Shown here: positions 1-9,822 of the stretch, piece by piece
Numbering within the stretch: the stretch's first letter is position 1
How the letters are laid out: each line of letters begins with the position of its first letter
DNA from: Nematopogon swammerdamellus
Taxonomy: Eukaryota > Arthropoda > Insecta > Lepidoptera > Adelidae
DNA length: 64,000 nucleotides
Direction of reading: 5' to 3'
Assembly: GCA_946902875.1 (NCBI GenBank)
Contig: OX336336.1
Span: forward strand, 4,000,545-4,064,544
Made by a program: the position numbers and the translations under genes
The notes under the pieces: model-generated
Told to the model about the DNA's origin: nothing
Database searches by the model: none
The model's input: the letters and a program-made list of their open reading frames with translations, nothing else

Positions 1-948
1 TCTAAGAAAGTAAGTACGAGTAAGGGCGAGGCCGAAGGCAAGCTGCGTTAAGGTAAACGATAAACCTTGTAAAAAGTAAAGTAAGTAACTAACGGCGAGG
101 CTTCAGGCTGAACTGTATTCTAGAAAGAAAATAAACCTTCTCGAAGAAAGTAAGTTACTGAGGGCGAGGCCGAAGGCCGAGCTGCGTCCAGGAAGACGAT
201 AAACCTTCTCGAAAAAGTAAGTAACTGAGGGCGAGGCCGAAGGCCGAGCTGCGTTCAGGAAGACTATAAACTTTCTCAAAGAAAGTAAGTAATTAAGGGC
301 GAGGCCGAAGGCCGAGCTGCGTTCAGGAAGACTATAAACCTTATCGAAGAAAGTTTGTAACTAAGGGCGAGGCCGAAGGCCGAGCTGCATTCAGAAAGAC
401 TATAAACCTTCTCGATGAAAGTAAGTAACTGAAAGCGAGGCCGAAGGCCGAGCTACGTTCAGGAAGACCATAAACCTTCTCAAAGAAAGTAAGTAACAAA
501 GGGCGAGGCCGAAGGCCGAGCTGCGTTCAGGAAGACGATAAACCTTATCTAAGAAAGTAAGTAATTAAGGGCGAGGCCGAAGGCCGAGCTACGTTCAGGA
601 AGACCATAAACCTTCTCGAAGAAAGTAAGCAACTGAGGGCGAGGCCGAAGGCCGAGCTGCGTTCAGGAAGACTATAAACCTTCTCGAAGAAAGTAAGTAA
701 CTGAGGGCGAGGCCGAAGGCCGAGCGGCGTTCAGGAAGACTATAAACGTTCTCGAAGAAAGTAAGTAATTAAGGGCGAGGCCGAAGGCCGAGCTGCATTC
801 AGAAAGACCATGAACCTTCTCGAAGACAGTAAGTAACTGAGGGCGAGGCCGAAGGCCGAGCTGCGTTCAGGAAGGCGATAAATCTTATCTAAGAAAGTAA
901 GTAATTAAGGGCGAGGCCGAAGGCCGAGCTACGTTCAGGAAGACCATA
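1..948. repeat. 68-bp minisatellite, about 14 copies
   Basis: Direct tandem repeats with a 68-bp period; the motif GGCCGAGCTGCGTTCAGG starts at 242, 310 and 378. Each unit carries GCGAGGCCGAAGGCCGAGCT followed by TTCAGGAAGAC and AAACCTTCTCGAAGAAAG. The array runs off the left edge, so its full size is unknown. Units differ by scattered point changes and no reading frame persists. The core GCCGAAGGCCGAGC also occurs once inside a Rep-L copy near 29020. Confidence 0.95.
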
Positions 949-1682
949 AGACCATAATATTACATAAAAAAAAACAAAAACTTTCATACAAAGTCGTCGT
1001 CCCCATTTCCCCCCTTAAAGTTGTAATTTCCAAAAAATCCTTAACGGATTTTTACGTTATGAAATAAACCTATGTTCAAAATTTTAGCTTTCTAGACTTA
1101 GGCCCACTTCACAGTGTCAAATATGACCTTAAAATCGGACACGTTCTTTTTATTCCAGAAATTAATAGATTTAGTTATTTAAAATGCTAGAGTAAAACTC
1201 CCCCGCCTCTGCGACTTTTAGTTTAGGAGAAATAATTTTTTGAAAATTACACTTTTTTAGTTTCGGAAAAACGAAAAATAATTCTACAATTAAAACTAAG
1301 CTACTTATTTAAATTTCACTCAGCCTTATCAAAGACCCTTTCGAATATCCACATTTGAAAAGTTATTCGAGGCTGTGAAAGTTTACAGAAATCGAATTAT
1401 ATTTATTTTTAATTTTTTTTATTTTATTTTTTTTCTCCTAGATCCCATAGTAGTAGGCGGAGATATTTATACCGAAAATAGTTCACTGTTTCCTCTGTCC
1501 GTTAAAAAAAAACCGACGCCTAATTCCATGGGATTAAGAAGTTACAGGAGTTATTCGCTATGGGCTAGGGTTGTTACTAGAATGAATAAAAATTTTCCCA
1601 TTTTTTATTTATTTATTTTTGACATTTGATTAATTTTATTGTATTGTTTCGTGATTTCTTTTAATAATAATTAGCTTGTTTT

Positions 1683-1826
1683 GGTTTTTTTTTTTTTTTT
1701 TTTATGGAAACTGACATGGCTCGCTAAATCACCTACACTACAGCATCCGTGATGTCAGCCCATTACACCGGGAGAACTAGGTATGCATGCCATGTCAGTG
1801 TTTCCCTTCATTTCATGTCGGCTACT
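1683..1826 (-). mobile_element. SINE-A 3' fragment inside the foldback
   Basis: Poly-T (poly-A on the minus strand), then the conserved SINE-A 3' end TATGGAAACTGACATGGCT and the following body up to about 1826. It is 5'-truncated and sits in the spacer of the foldback element, so it landed after that element formed or was captured by it. Confidence 0.85.
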
Positions 1827-1831
1827 ATGTT

Positions 1832-1892
1832 TAAAATTGGGGAGGCGTATGTCCAGCAGTGAACACATACACACTGACTGACTAACTGACCA
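1832..1892 (+). mobile_element. RTE LINE 3' tail fragment
   Basis: Contains AAAATTGGGGAGGCGTATGT then CCAGCAGTGAACA and ends in CTGA repeats. This is the last coding stretch and simple-repeat tail of the RTE element seen more fully at 55.5 kb. It directly abuts the SINE-A fragment. Confidence 0.75.
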
Positions 1893-2440
1893 GTCCATAT
1901 ACATCCACTGCTGGGACCATATCATTATTTTGCGGAAAAATAAAAGATTTTGTAAAGTGCCAACCCTATTGCCCGAAACTTGATAATTGCACTAAAATGA
2001 GCATAACTTCTTAAACCCATGGAATTAGGCGTCGGTTTTTTTTTAACGGACAGAGGAAACAGTGAACTATGTTCGGTATAAATATCTCCGCCTACTACTA
2101 CGGGATCTAGGAGAAAAAAAATAAAATAAAAAAAATTAAAAAAATATATAATTCGATTTCTGTAAACTTTCACAGCCTTGAATAACTTTTCAAATGTGGA
2201 TATTCGAATGGGTCTTTGATAAGGCTGAGTGAAATTTAAATAAGTAGCTTAGTTTTAATTGTAGAATTATTTTTCGTTTTTTCGAAACTAAAAAAGTGTA
2301 ATTTTCAAAAAATTCTTTCTCCTAAACTAAAAGTCGCAGAGGCGGGGGAGTTTTACTCTAGCATTTTAAATAACTAAATCTATAAATTTCTGGAATAAAA
2401 AGGACGTGTCCGATTTTATGGTCATATTTGACACTGTGCA

Positions 2441-2563
2441 CTTGCACCAACACAAATTTAATATATAAACCAGTTTAACTCGTTAAACTAGCACCCGTTG
2501 TATGTGTGAACCGCGTTTAAATCCATAACTCGCTACTTAACTTTAAACTCGTGTTGGTGCAAG
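2441..2563. mobile_element. Small palindromic MITE-like element
   Basis: Imperfect inverted ends CTTGCACCAACAC and GTGTTGGTGCAAG bracket about 97 bp of AT-rich DNA. The left end overlaps the CACTT duplication of the foldback element, so the foldback inserted at the edge of this older repeat. A related start (GATTGCACCATCAGACACTT) is seen near 23145. Confidence 0.6.
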
Positions 2564-3060
2564 ACGCGCTTAGTAGTTTCGGCTGTGCGTTAATAGATCA
2601 GTCAGTCAGGACAAACAATTTTATAAGTATAGATATCTACTCTTTATTCTACTCGTATCTTCTACCAAAAGCATCTATCTACACTACACCAACGCAACGC
2701 AACAGAACTGCTAACGCCATATATTACGACCATTCGACACTAAATTCCGTTTTCTTTGATACTGCTCAACCCTAAGGCTATTTAACTTTATGGTAAATAG
2801 CCTACTATAGTGAGCCTGAAGAACTACTCTTTACATTGGTGTAAACCGCATAAAAATCTGTTAAGTTGTTCCGAGTTTACCTCAAACATACATACATACA
2901 TGCAAACAGACGTTTCCTTTTATAAGAAGTAGAGATAGAGAAAAGAAGATAGAGATTAAATTATCCTCCCTTCCCCTCTCCCCGCGGACTCCTCCCCCGT
3001 ACCTCAACCCCACTCTTCAAAACCACCCCCAGTATGGATAAAATTATTTAAAATCATTTA
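2564..3060. other. AT-rich stretch, no gene seen
   Basis: No convincing coding sequence. It holds a short CATA microsatellite near 2887 and a pyrimidine-rich tract near 2964-3010. Confidence 0.6.
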
Positions 3061-3668
3061 AAATCCTAAAACCTAATTTTGAAATCATCCCCTATTTTAA
3101 TTTAAGGGTTGATTTAGCAAAAACGCTGAAACACGTAATTCTTTATTTTATACCAAAAGCCTAAATATGAATTTTCATATCCCTAACTTGAGAAATGATG
3201 GGTTCCCCATACATTCTTTCATCCCCTATTTCACCCCGTTAAGGGTTGTTTTTTTTTGAGACAAAAGGTAGCCTATGTTCTTCCTCAGGATGCAATTCAG
3301 CTCCGTACAAAATTTCATAAAATCCTAAAATCTAATTTTGAAATCAACCCCTATTTTAATTTAAGGGTTGATTTAGCAAAAACGCTGAAACACGTATTTC
3401 TTTATTTCATACCAAAAGCCTAAATATAAATTGACATATCCCTAACTTAAGAAATGCTGAGTTCCCCATACAAACTTTCATCCCCTATTTCACCCCCTTA
3501 AGGGTTGTTTTTTGAGACAAAAAGTAGCCTATGTCCGTCCTCGGGATGCAATTCATCTCCGTGCAATATTTTATCGAAATCTGTTCAGCGGTTTAGGCGT
3601 GAAAAGGTAACAGACAGACAGACAGACAGACAACAGAGTTACTTTCGAATTTATAATATTAGTATGGA
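3061..3668 (+). repeat. Rep-M element with a 259-bp tandem duplication
   Basis: Two diverged direct copies with a 259-bp period (3061-3319, then 3320 onward), each running from AAATCCTAAAA through TTAAGGGTTGATTTAGCAAA and CATCCCCTATTTCACCCC to GGATGCAATTCA. The second copy continues into TCTGTTCAGCGGTTTAGGCG, a GACA microsatellite and a terminal TTATAATATTAGTATGGAT. The same terminal block recurs at 45.9-46.04 kb. Class not resolved. Confidence 0.8.
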
Positions 3669-3811
3669 TTATCAACTATCGTCACTAACTCTTATAAAAA
3701 AAAATAAACTACTATACAGCCTAAACTGAACAGACTAAGCTAACCAAAATTAAACAAACAAAACAAAACAATTATCTAACTAATGCAAATGTACAAGGAA
3801 CCCAAGAGAAG

Positions 3812-5266
3812 CTATAGCTGTCTCTGTTCAGACAGCAGGAACTGTTTGTACGCTCGTTTGAAGTTATTTTTATAGATGATGTCCTTTATAGGAGGAGTTA
3901 TGTTATTCCAGCACTTTGATGCCGCATACTTGAATGACCCTTCAAATGCAGCACCATGGTGCTTTGGAATAATGAGTATCTTACCAACGCCTCGAGTCTT
4001 GTGCGTGTGTGTAGAACCTGCCCACTCTAACTTGCTGAATAGAATCTCTGGAGTTTGCGTATGTATGATTCTATGTGTTTGAGCTGCAAAATGTAGCATC
4101 CTACGGTTGCTCATGTTCAAAATATTGAGGGAGTTTAAGTGTGGTGTGATGCGTTCTCTCCTACCTATGGGTCGGCAGAACCGCATGCAGGCATTCTGGA
4201 CGCGTTGAATTTTCTTCTGAGTTTGTTTAAATAAACAGGGTCCATATACAGTGTCACAAAAGTCAAAATGTGAGAGTACCAGTGCGTCAGTGAGTATATG
4301 TCTAACGTCGTGAGCTAGGTGTTTACGTACCCTATACAACGTTTTTAGTTTGTAAAATGACAGCTGGACCTTTTTATTTATGTGCCACCGTATACACCGA
4401 GATTGCGTGTGCAATGAACCATGGGAATATGTAATTATGTTATTAATTTTAACTTGTGGTTTTAGATTCACAACTTTAGCAACCTGTTTCTTGTTGCCGA
4501 CAACCATAAGTACTGTTTTAGTAGGGTTGAGTGCTAGACCGTTTTTAATGGACCACATTCATACGCGATCCAAGTCTTCATTTATCTGAGATACTGCTGT
4601 ATCGACTTGGTCAAGATGGAAAGACAGAATCAATTGAGTGTCATCAGCATACATTTGACAAAGCATAAACTTGAGCACCGTCCATAGGTCAGCAGTGTGG
4701 ATGGAGTACAGAAGAGGCGATAGTATAGATCCTTGTGGACAGCCCTGATTGACAGGTACGGTGTCAGAATAGGTGTATGCACCAGCTGAATTTTGACACC
4801 TAGTCGATTGAAATCTTTCGGATAAGAAACTTTTAAACAGATCAACAGCATCGTCTGATAGGCCATAATATTTTAGTTTAGACAGAAGAAGGGGTATATC
4901 CAGACAGTCAAATGCTCGAGAATAATCAAGTAGAACCAGTATGGAAACCTTGCCGTCGTCAGATGCTGCCAGTAGTTCATCAGTAACATGCGACAACGCA
5001 GTACTAGTACTGTAGCCCTTGCGGAATCCGGCTTGGATCCGCGGAATTATGTCATGCTTTTCAATGTGGGACAATAACTGGTCCAGCATAACTCTCTCCA
5101 ATAATTTTGAGCAGACTGGAAGAATGCTTATTGGCCTTAAATCGGTTATTTCTTTGACTGTAGTTTTTTTCGGAATCGGGTTGACGATAGCATACTTCCA
5201 TATTTCATATATAGTAGATAATGTTATAGTGATCGTACCTCGGATCGTACTTACATCTCTCCACAT
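3812..5266 (-). pseudogene. Non-LTR (LINE) reverse transcriptase, 5'-truncated, one internal stop
   Basis: The reading frame runs from about 5266 to 3812 and is split by one TGA codon at 4559-4561; the two parts are 235 and 248 codons and stay in the same frame. In the first part the RT core is clear: AGFRKGYSTSTAL near residue 79, LDYSRAFD with a catalytic Asp near 114, GCPQGSILSPLL near 175, and YADD at 206-209. The second part starts in the thumb (GLALNPTKT) and continues into the region around IQRVQNACMRFC. The layout fits CR1/jockey-type LINEs; the exact clade is uncertain. Endonuclease and ORF1 are missing, as expected for a 5'-truncated insertion. An AT-rich 3' tail follows down to about 3720. 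Confidence 0.9.
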
Positions 5267-5372
5267 TCCAAAAGGTTAGTTTGTAAAGAATGCTACTTTG
5301 CATTAAACTCGCTTGTTGTGTTCCTTTTTATGGTGTACAATAAAGTATATTTTGATTTGATTTCATTATAAA

Positions 5373-5459
5373 GGACATAATATGTATATCCTGATTTTAT
5401 TCCTTCTTAAGGGCCCTAATAAAACCTATCCCACAGATTAAATAATACATATTATGTCC
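5373..5459. repeat. Short inverted repeat pair
   Basis: GGACATAATATGTAT at 5373-5387 is inverted at 5445-5459, bracketing 57 bp. It may be a tiny non-autonomous element or chance in AT-rich DNA. It lies just upstream of the Tc1/mariner-type MITE. Confidence 0.4.
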
Positions 5460-5538
5460 AAATGCCCTTGGAACTGTAAACCAAGAAAGAGAAGAGACAA
5501 GAAAAGCAAATCCAGACGCACGCGAGGACAATCAAGTA

Positions 5539-6016
5539 CAGTGGGTGGCCAAATTATTAGACTCACCACACTTAATGTCATAGTTATCAATACAAATTTG
5601 CTCTTGGGAAAAAAAATTCCACCTCCTAAACCTTTGAACCTAAACTATTGCAACTAGGTATTTTTTATTACTGATATATTTGGCATACACCTACGTTACC
5701 ATTTTCAACCTATGAACATCGACTTAACTTAGAGACAAAGTAGAAAATCGAAATTTTTTAATTCTATACATAAATTATTTAAATGATATGAAAATAAATA
5801 ATCGGTATTTATAAATTTGTCTCCAAGTTAAGCCGACTTTCATTGGATTAAGGTGTAAATGTAGGTTTATGGCAAATATATCAATAATAAAAAATACCTA
5901 GTTGCAATAGTTTAGGTTCAAAGGTTTAGGAGGTGGAATTTCTTTTCCCAAGAGCAAATTTGTATTGTTAACTATGACATTAAGTGTGGTGAGTCTAATA
6001 ATTTGGCCACCCACTG
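5539..6016. mobile_element. Intact Tc1/mariner-type MITE, TA duplication
   Basis: A 478-bp element with inverted repeats of about 160 bp. Both ends read CAGTGGGTGGCCAAATTATT inwards and are flanked by TA (5537-5538 and 6017-6018). Arms differ at only a few positions. There is no transposase; the centre is AT-rich. CAGTG termini plus a TA target are the hallmark of IS630/Tc1/mariner. Confidence 0.92.
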
Positions 6017-6325
6017 TATTTAAGGAATGCACCCCGCCTACAATCCGGAGCTAAAATAACTAAGCGGCCTACTGACGTCCCTAAATCAGAGACGATATCG
6101 TTGGCAGTGCCTAAATCGTCGGCGTGTGTCATGGCGTGTGTAGAATAAACGGCGCGGCGCAGTAATTTTTATTATTGGAATCGGGACGAGCGAACCCACG
6201 ATCCAGGGACGATTTACCGTCGGCTGGTGTGTATTATGTGTTCGCGTGTAGCCAAAATTTATTTTGCACAGCGGCAGGGAAATGTGTAAAGTAGCATGTG
6301 TCAATCAAGAGTAGCAGAGATATGT
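6017..6325. other. Unassigned low-copy stretch
   Basis: No repeat family recurring in this window and no gene seen. Moderate GC with several CpG-rich words such as GGCGCGGCGC near 6151. Confidence 0.5.
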
Positions 6326-6651
6326 GTCAGCCTCGGTAGCTCAGTGGCGCGATCGGTCTACTGTCAGTCTTGAACATAAGTACACATGGGCGTGGTCAGT
6401 ACTTGGATGGGTGACAGCTAGACCATTGGAGGCCCTTCCTCCTTGCTTTACTAGATGGTAGGGTTTAACCCGCTCGGTTTGGTACCACCGTACCGAATGA
6501 AAGGTCGAGTTCGTGTTTTCCGTCCAGTTCAGTGTAGCCGGCACGACCGAAGGGAAGCACTAACATGGCACCTAGTGCACCAAGGTGTTATGGGCTGACA
6601 TCACGCATGTTGTAGATGAAGTAGTCAACCGTGTCAGTTTCCATAAAAAAA
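6326..6651 (+). mobile_element. SINE-A, nearly full length
   Basis: Starts GTCAGCCTCGGTAGCTCAGT, which contains a good Pol III A box (TAGCTCAGTGG). Next comes GTCAGTACTTGGATGGGTGA, a close match to the 5S rRNA box C region. The shared body follows (ACTAGATGGTAGGGTTTAAC ... GGTACCACCGTACCGAATGA), then the 3' end CGTGTCAGTTTCCAT and a short A tail. The B-box segment present in the 24.1-kb copy is deleted here. Confidence 0.9.
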
Positions 6652-7225
6652 GCACCCGATTTTACCCCCACCACCAAAGCCCCGACATCCCAAAAAATTA
6701 ACGATTTTAGGGCCGTTGGTAGCCCGTCTTATGCATCGATACAAAGGGTCGGCAACGGACACGTATGGCGGCAAAAAAAAAGAAACAGCGGACAAGCGGA
6801 TAGTGTGCGCTCGCGGTCCGTTCACCGCGCCCGTGATGGCCGCCATATTGGTCACGGTTGAGGGCTTATTTATATCGTTTATATGGTGTTAATAATTATT
6901 CCACGCGTTCTTTTGACATGTAGAAATTTTTATGTTTGCCCACTGCAGGTGAATTCCAAGTGTGGCCTCGTTTACGTTTGGCGATGTGTCGCGCACTGAG
7001 AATAATGTTGTTACTAAAGGCGGTGGGGCGGGGAGGGCGGCGCGGGGCTTATCTGTGTCTGGCGTGCAATCGCAAATTATCTCGGATTTATCTATCACAC
7101 TCACTATTTGGTAGGATCTTTGCTCCAACGATAAGGATTTGCAACGGTCACTCAACGTCGTCGCACCGCAAACATCTTGTGCAGTTTTTTTAAATTTTTT
7201 TTTATGGATACTAGCTGATGCAAGG
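6652..7225. other. Unassigned stretch
   Basis: No gene seen. It includes a CpG-rich piece near 6790-6855 with GGCCGCCATATTGGTCACGG and a GC-rich patch GGCGGTGGGGCGGGGAGGGC near 7019. Confidence 0.5.
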
Positions 7226-7306
7226 TACCTAAAGCTGTTCGTGGAATCCGAACCACAGCTAGCCTCAGCGGTCCGACGGTCACCCATCCAAAATCTGACC
7301 ACGACA
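7226..7306 (-). mobile_element. SINE-A head fragment
   Basis: Contains GTGGAATCCGAACCAC (B box region read in reverse) and GGTCACCCATCCAAAATCTG, the reverse of the 5S-like segment. It has no SINE-A 3' end of its own and abuts the poly-T of the next copy. Confidence 0.7.
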
Positions 7307-7565
7307 GATTTTTTTTTTATGGAAACTGACACGGTTGGCTACATGACCTACAACATCCGTGATGTTAGCCCATAAAACCGGGTGAACTAGGTGCCATGTC
7401 AGTGCTTCCCTTCGGTCATGCCGGCTACACTGGACTGGACGGAAAACACAAACTATTTACGAGACTATTACATAGCCGTTTGACCGACGTTTCATTCAGT
7501 GCGGTGGTACCAACCCGGGCAGGTTAAACACTACCACCTAGTAATATAAGAAGGGAGTCATTTTA
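7307..7565 (-). mobile_element. SINE-A body copy, truncated head
   Basis: Starts with poly-T and TATGGAAACTGACACGGTTG on the plus strand, then the full body up to CTAGTAATATAAGAAGGGAG. Ends at GTCAT. The copy at 40.1-40.4 kb has the same TAATATAAGAAGGGAGTCAT boundary. Confidence 0.88.
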
Positions 7566-7589
7566 TCCTCGGCTTTATCTGTTATTCTT

Positions 7590-7610
7590 CAGACCAAATT
7601 ATTTGGTCTG
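7590..7610. repeat. Perfect 21-bp palindrome
   Basis: CAGACCAAAT, one base, then ATTTGGTCTG. Function unknown; could be a remnant repeat tip. Confidence 0.7.
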
Positions 7611-7769
7611 AGTGTACACAATATAAGTCAATGGTACGTACACACAGGATAGTAACATAACGCAATGTCACACTTGGATTTGCCAGTATTACTGGCATGA
7701 AAACGAGTTGTTACGTACTGGATGGTACTGGCGGCGTTCGCAAGAATCTTGCGCAGCTTTTGAATCCAC

Positions 7770-7921
7770 CACCTGAATGTTTGCAACTCTCGCATGAATG
7801 ATGAATTATTTGCAAACTCGTTCGCGTTTTCGTGGCAAGATGATGACTGAAACAGTTTGCTCTTTCCTGGCATAATTAAACGGCCGCGAATTCGCTCATG
7901 CTCTCGTGACAAGATGGTAGT
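7770..7921. repeat. Degenerate 46-bp repeat, left part
   Basis: Several diverged units built on GAATTCGCTCATGCTCTCGT followed by GACAAGATGGTAGT. The same unit continues at 14494-14905 beyond the LTR retrotransposon, so that element inserted into this array. Confidence 0.7.
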
Positions 7922-9802
7922 TGAGATGTGTTCGCCTGGTACAAAGTGTATTTGCACCATACGCGCACTTCTCATATAAAATTATAATATTTGTTTCCTC
8001 TTATCTAAAATATTTTCGAATTTTAAATTCACACGGTTCACACACGTGCAAATAATTCCCTTGGCGTCAGGATTCTGTAACCTGATACTCTTGGCAATAA
8101 ATGTCGTCTATAACAAAAATTATGGACCCTTTTCAGAAATGGGCTAATTTTGAGTGTTATTTCTTAAAATCTCACAATCTCAAGGACAACAGTACAAAAA
8201 AAACCCTTCGAATTTCAAAATGGCTGTTTAGGACTTGATAGAAAAAATTATGAACACGAAAAATGGCGGATAATTTAGGGAGGGGCTTAGATACGTCCTA
8301 CGAATCAGGTGGTGACCTGTTGCGGCCATATTTGCAAGAAGGGAAGAGGAGGTGTTATCATCAAGCTGATGATGGAGAGGTGGGGAGGACAGGAGGTCAG
8401 TCAGGATCGTGCGGGAGGATTGATCGGATGTCTTCGAGGAGTTCGAGAGATTCAGGAGTCCGAAACGGTCGCATCTCGGTATTCGACTACGAACATTAAT
8501 CGAGAAGGAGTCATCGCGCGGTAATTTGGAACGGACTCTACTCGGGCCGGTTTCGCGTTTCGGGAAAGACAATCGATTCCTTCATAACTGGTTTGGAGTT
8601 GAGAATACGGTTTCTCCTCTAACTGTGATACTCGCGAAGGAGTGGACCTTTTATAGAAGTGATGGTTAAGTGTGTGGCTGTGTGCAGACATCACAGGAGC
8701 TGTTGCCTGGCAGGATCGTGTGAGCTGGGAGCGGAATGAAAGGAGTTTTGTCAGCTAAGTTGCATGTTTTAAGTAAAAATATTCCATCGAGACTCATCAC
8801 TTCCGAGGATCGCGATTGCGTGCGGTTTTCCACCGAAGGGTCAATTTATTTCGGCGGCCGATTTATTAATCCGCGAACGTAAAACAATTACTCGGTTGCA
8901 TACTATTGTTCTCAACGCGTTACCAAACTTAGCAGCGAGGGACAGCGTGAACTTTGCTCAAAAACGGCGTGCGAAATTAGCTCAAAGCCATCGGCGGCCT
9001 AGACGTATGATTACAGGAACCACTGCAAATCATCTGGCTGAGTGTTTCACCGACTTCAAGGCGTCGCCGTGACGTGCGACATATATCACCAACATTGCTG
9101 CGCAGCGGTAAAGGATACATCACCATCATTACCATGCAGCTGTAAAGAATTTCCACCATCGGAACGAGCTCAGGAATTTCTCACAACCAGCGTAAACACG
9201 ACAGGTCGTAGTGAAAGATAGCACTGTATTCTTTGTTATCTGTAACTCACCTGGAAAGTGTATCACGCAAAGGAGAACCCATTTACATTAAATGCACGGT
9301 TTAGGTTTAAGTATAATAAGCTAAAATAGAAGGTCTGTGGATTCGGAAGATGTTTTAAACCTACTTGGGGGGAATTAACTGCGACTTTTACGTAAAGGGG
9401 AGTGCTGTGCACCCTGTTCTCACTTGGTAGCATTGTCATTTCCTGGAGGTCGTTCTAGGTTGATTTTCCACGAGGAAAGTTGGAAACTGAATTCCTTTGA
9501 GTCGATCGCCTACAATTAGATTAAGCATACTAGATTAGCTCTAAGTAATAGATTAACATAGGTTTAATGATATGCGCATGGTAGTTTTAGGCACCAAACA
9601 TTCAAGCTGAACGTCCCCGTCGTGCTTGGTGGGCAATGTGGAGTTTGAACGACTAGATTTGATTATAAATCAAATCTGACGCAAAGAGAATAAACAATCT
9701 GAAAGCATATAAAGAATAACTTAGTCAAATTTCATAGCGAATCGGCGAGGTAACAAACTAATAATTTTGCATGTTAGAAATAGAAAAGAGCATAATGTCT
9801 CA
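7922..9802 (+). repeat. 5' long terminal repeat
   Basis: 1881 bp, TG...CA. Near the 3' end it carries AATAAA (about 9688) and a 23-bp palindrome at 9655-9677 (AGATTTGATT, ATA, AATCAAATCT). Small ORFs on both strands recur in the other LTR because the sequence is duplicated and should not be read as genes. Confidence 0.92.
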
Positions 9803-9804
9803 AA

Positions 9805-9822
9805 TGGTGCCGTGACCAGGAT
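9805..9822 (+). promoter_or_regulatory. Primer-binding site, tRNA-His type
   Basis: TGGTGCCGTGACCAGGAT starts two bases after the LTR. It is complementary to the 3' end of eukaryotic tRNA-His (acceptor GCCGTGA plus CCA), with one mismatch over 18 positions by my reading. It would prime minus-strand DNA synthesis. Confidence 0.85.

Larger units (their letters stand above)
1110..2438. mobile_element. Foldback transposon, CACAGTG termini, CACTT duplication
   Basis: Two inverted arms of about 435 bp (1110-1544 and 2003-2438) match closely. Both ends read CACAGTGTCAAATATGACC inwards. A 5-bp direct repeat CACTT flanks the element (1105-1109 and 2439-2443). The 458-bp spacer holds a SINE-A fragment and an RTE tail, not a transposase. 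CAC-initial ends with 5-bp duplications are known from the Transib/RAG-related group; assignment to that group is inference from seven bases and duplication length. The two arms contain small mirrored ORFs that have no recognisable product. Confidence 0.8.

Noticed and set aside
3876..5279. Plus-strand ORFs over the RT region
   Set aside because: Antisense shadows of the minus-strand reverse transcriptase.
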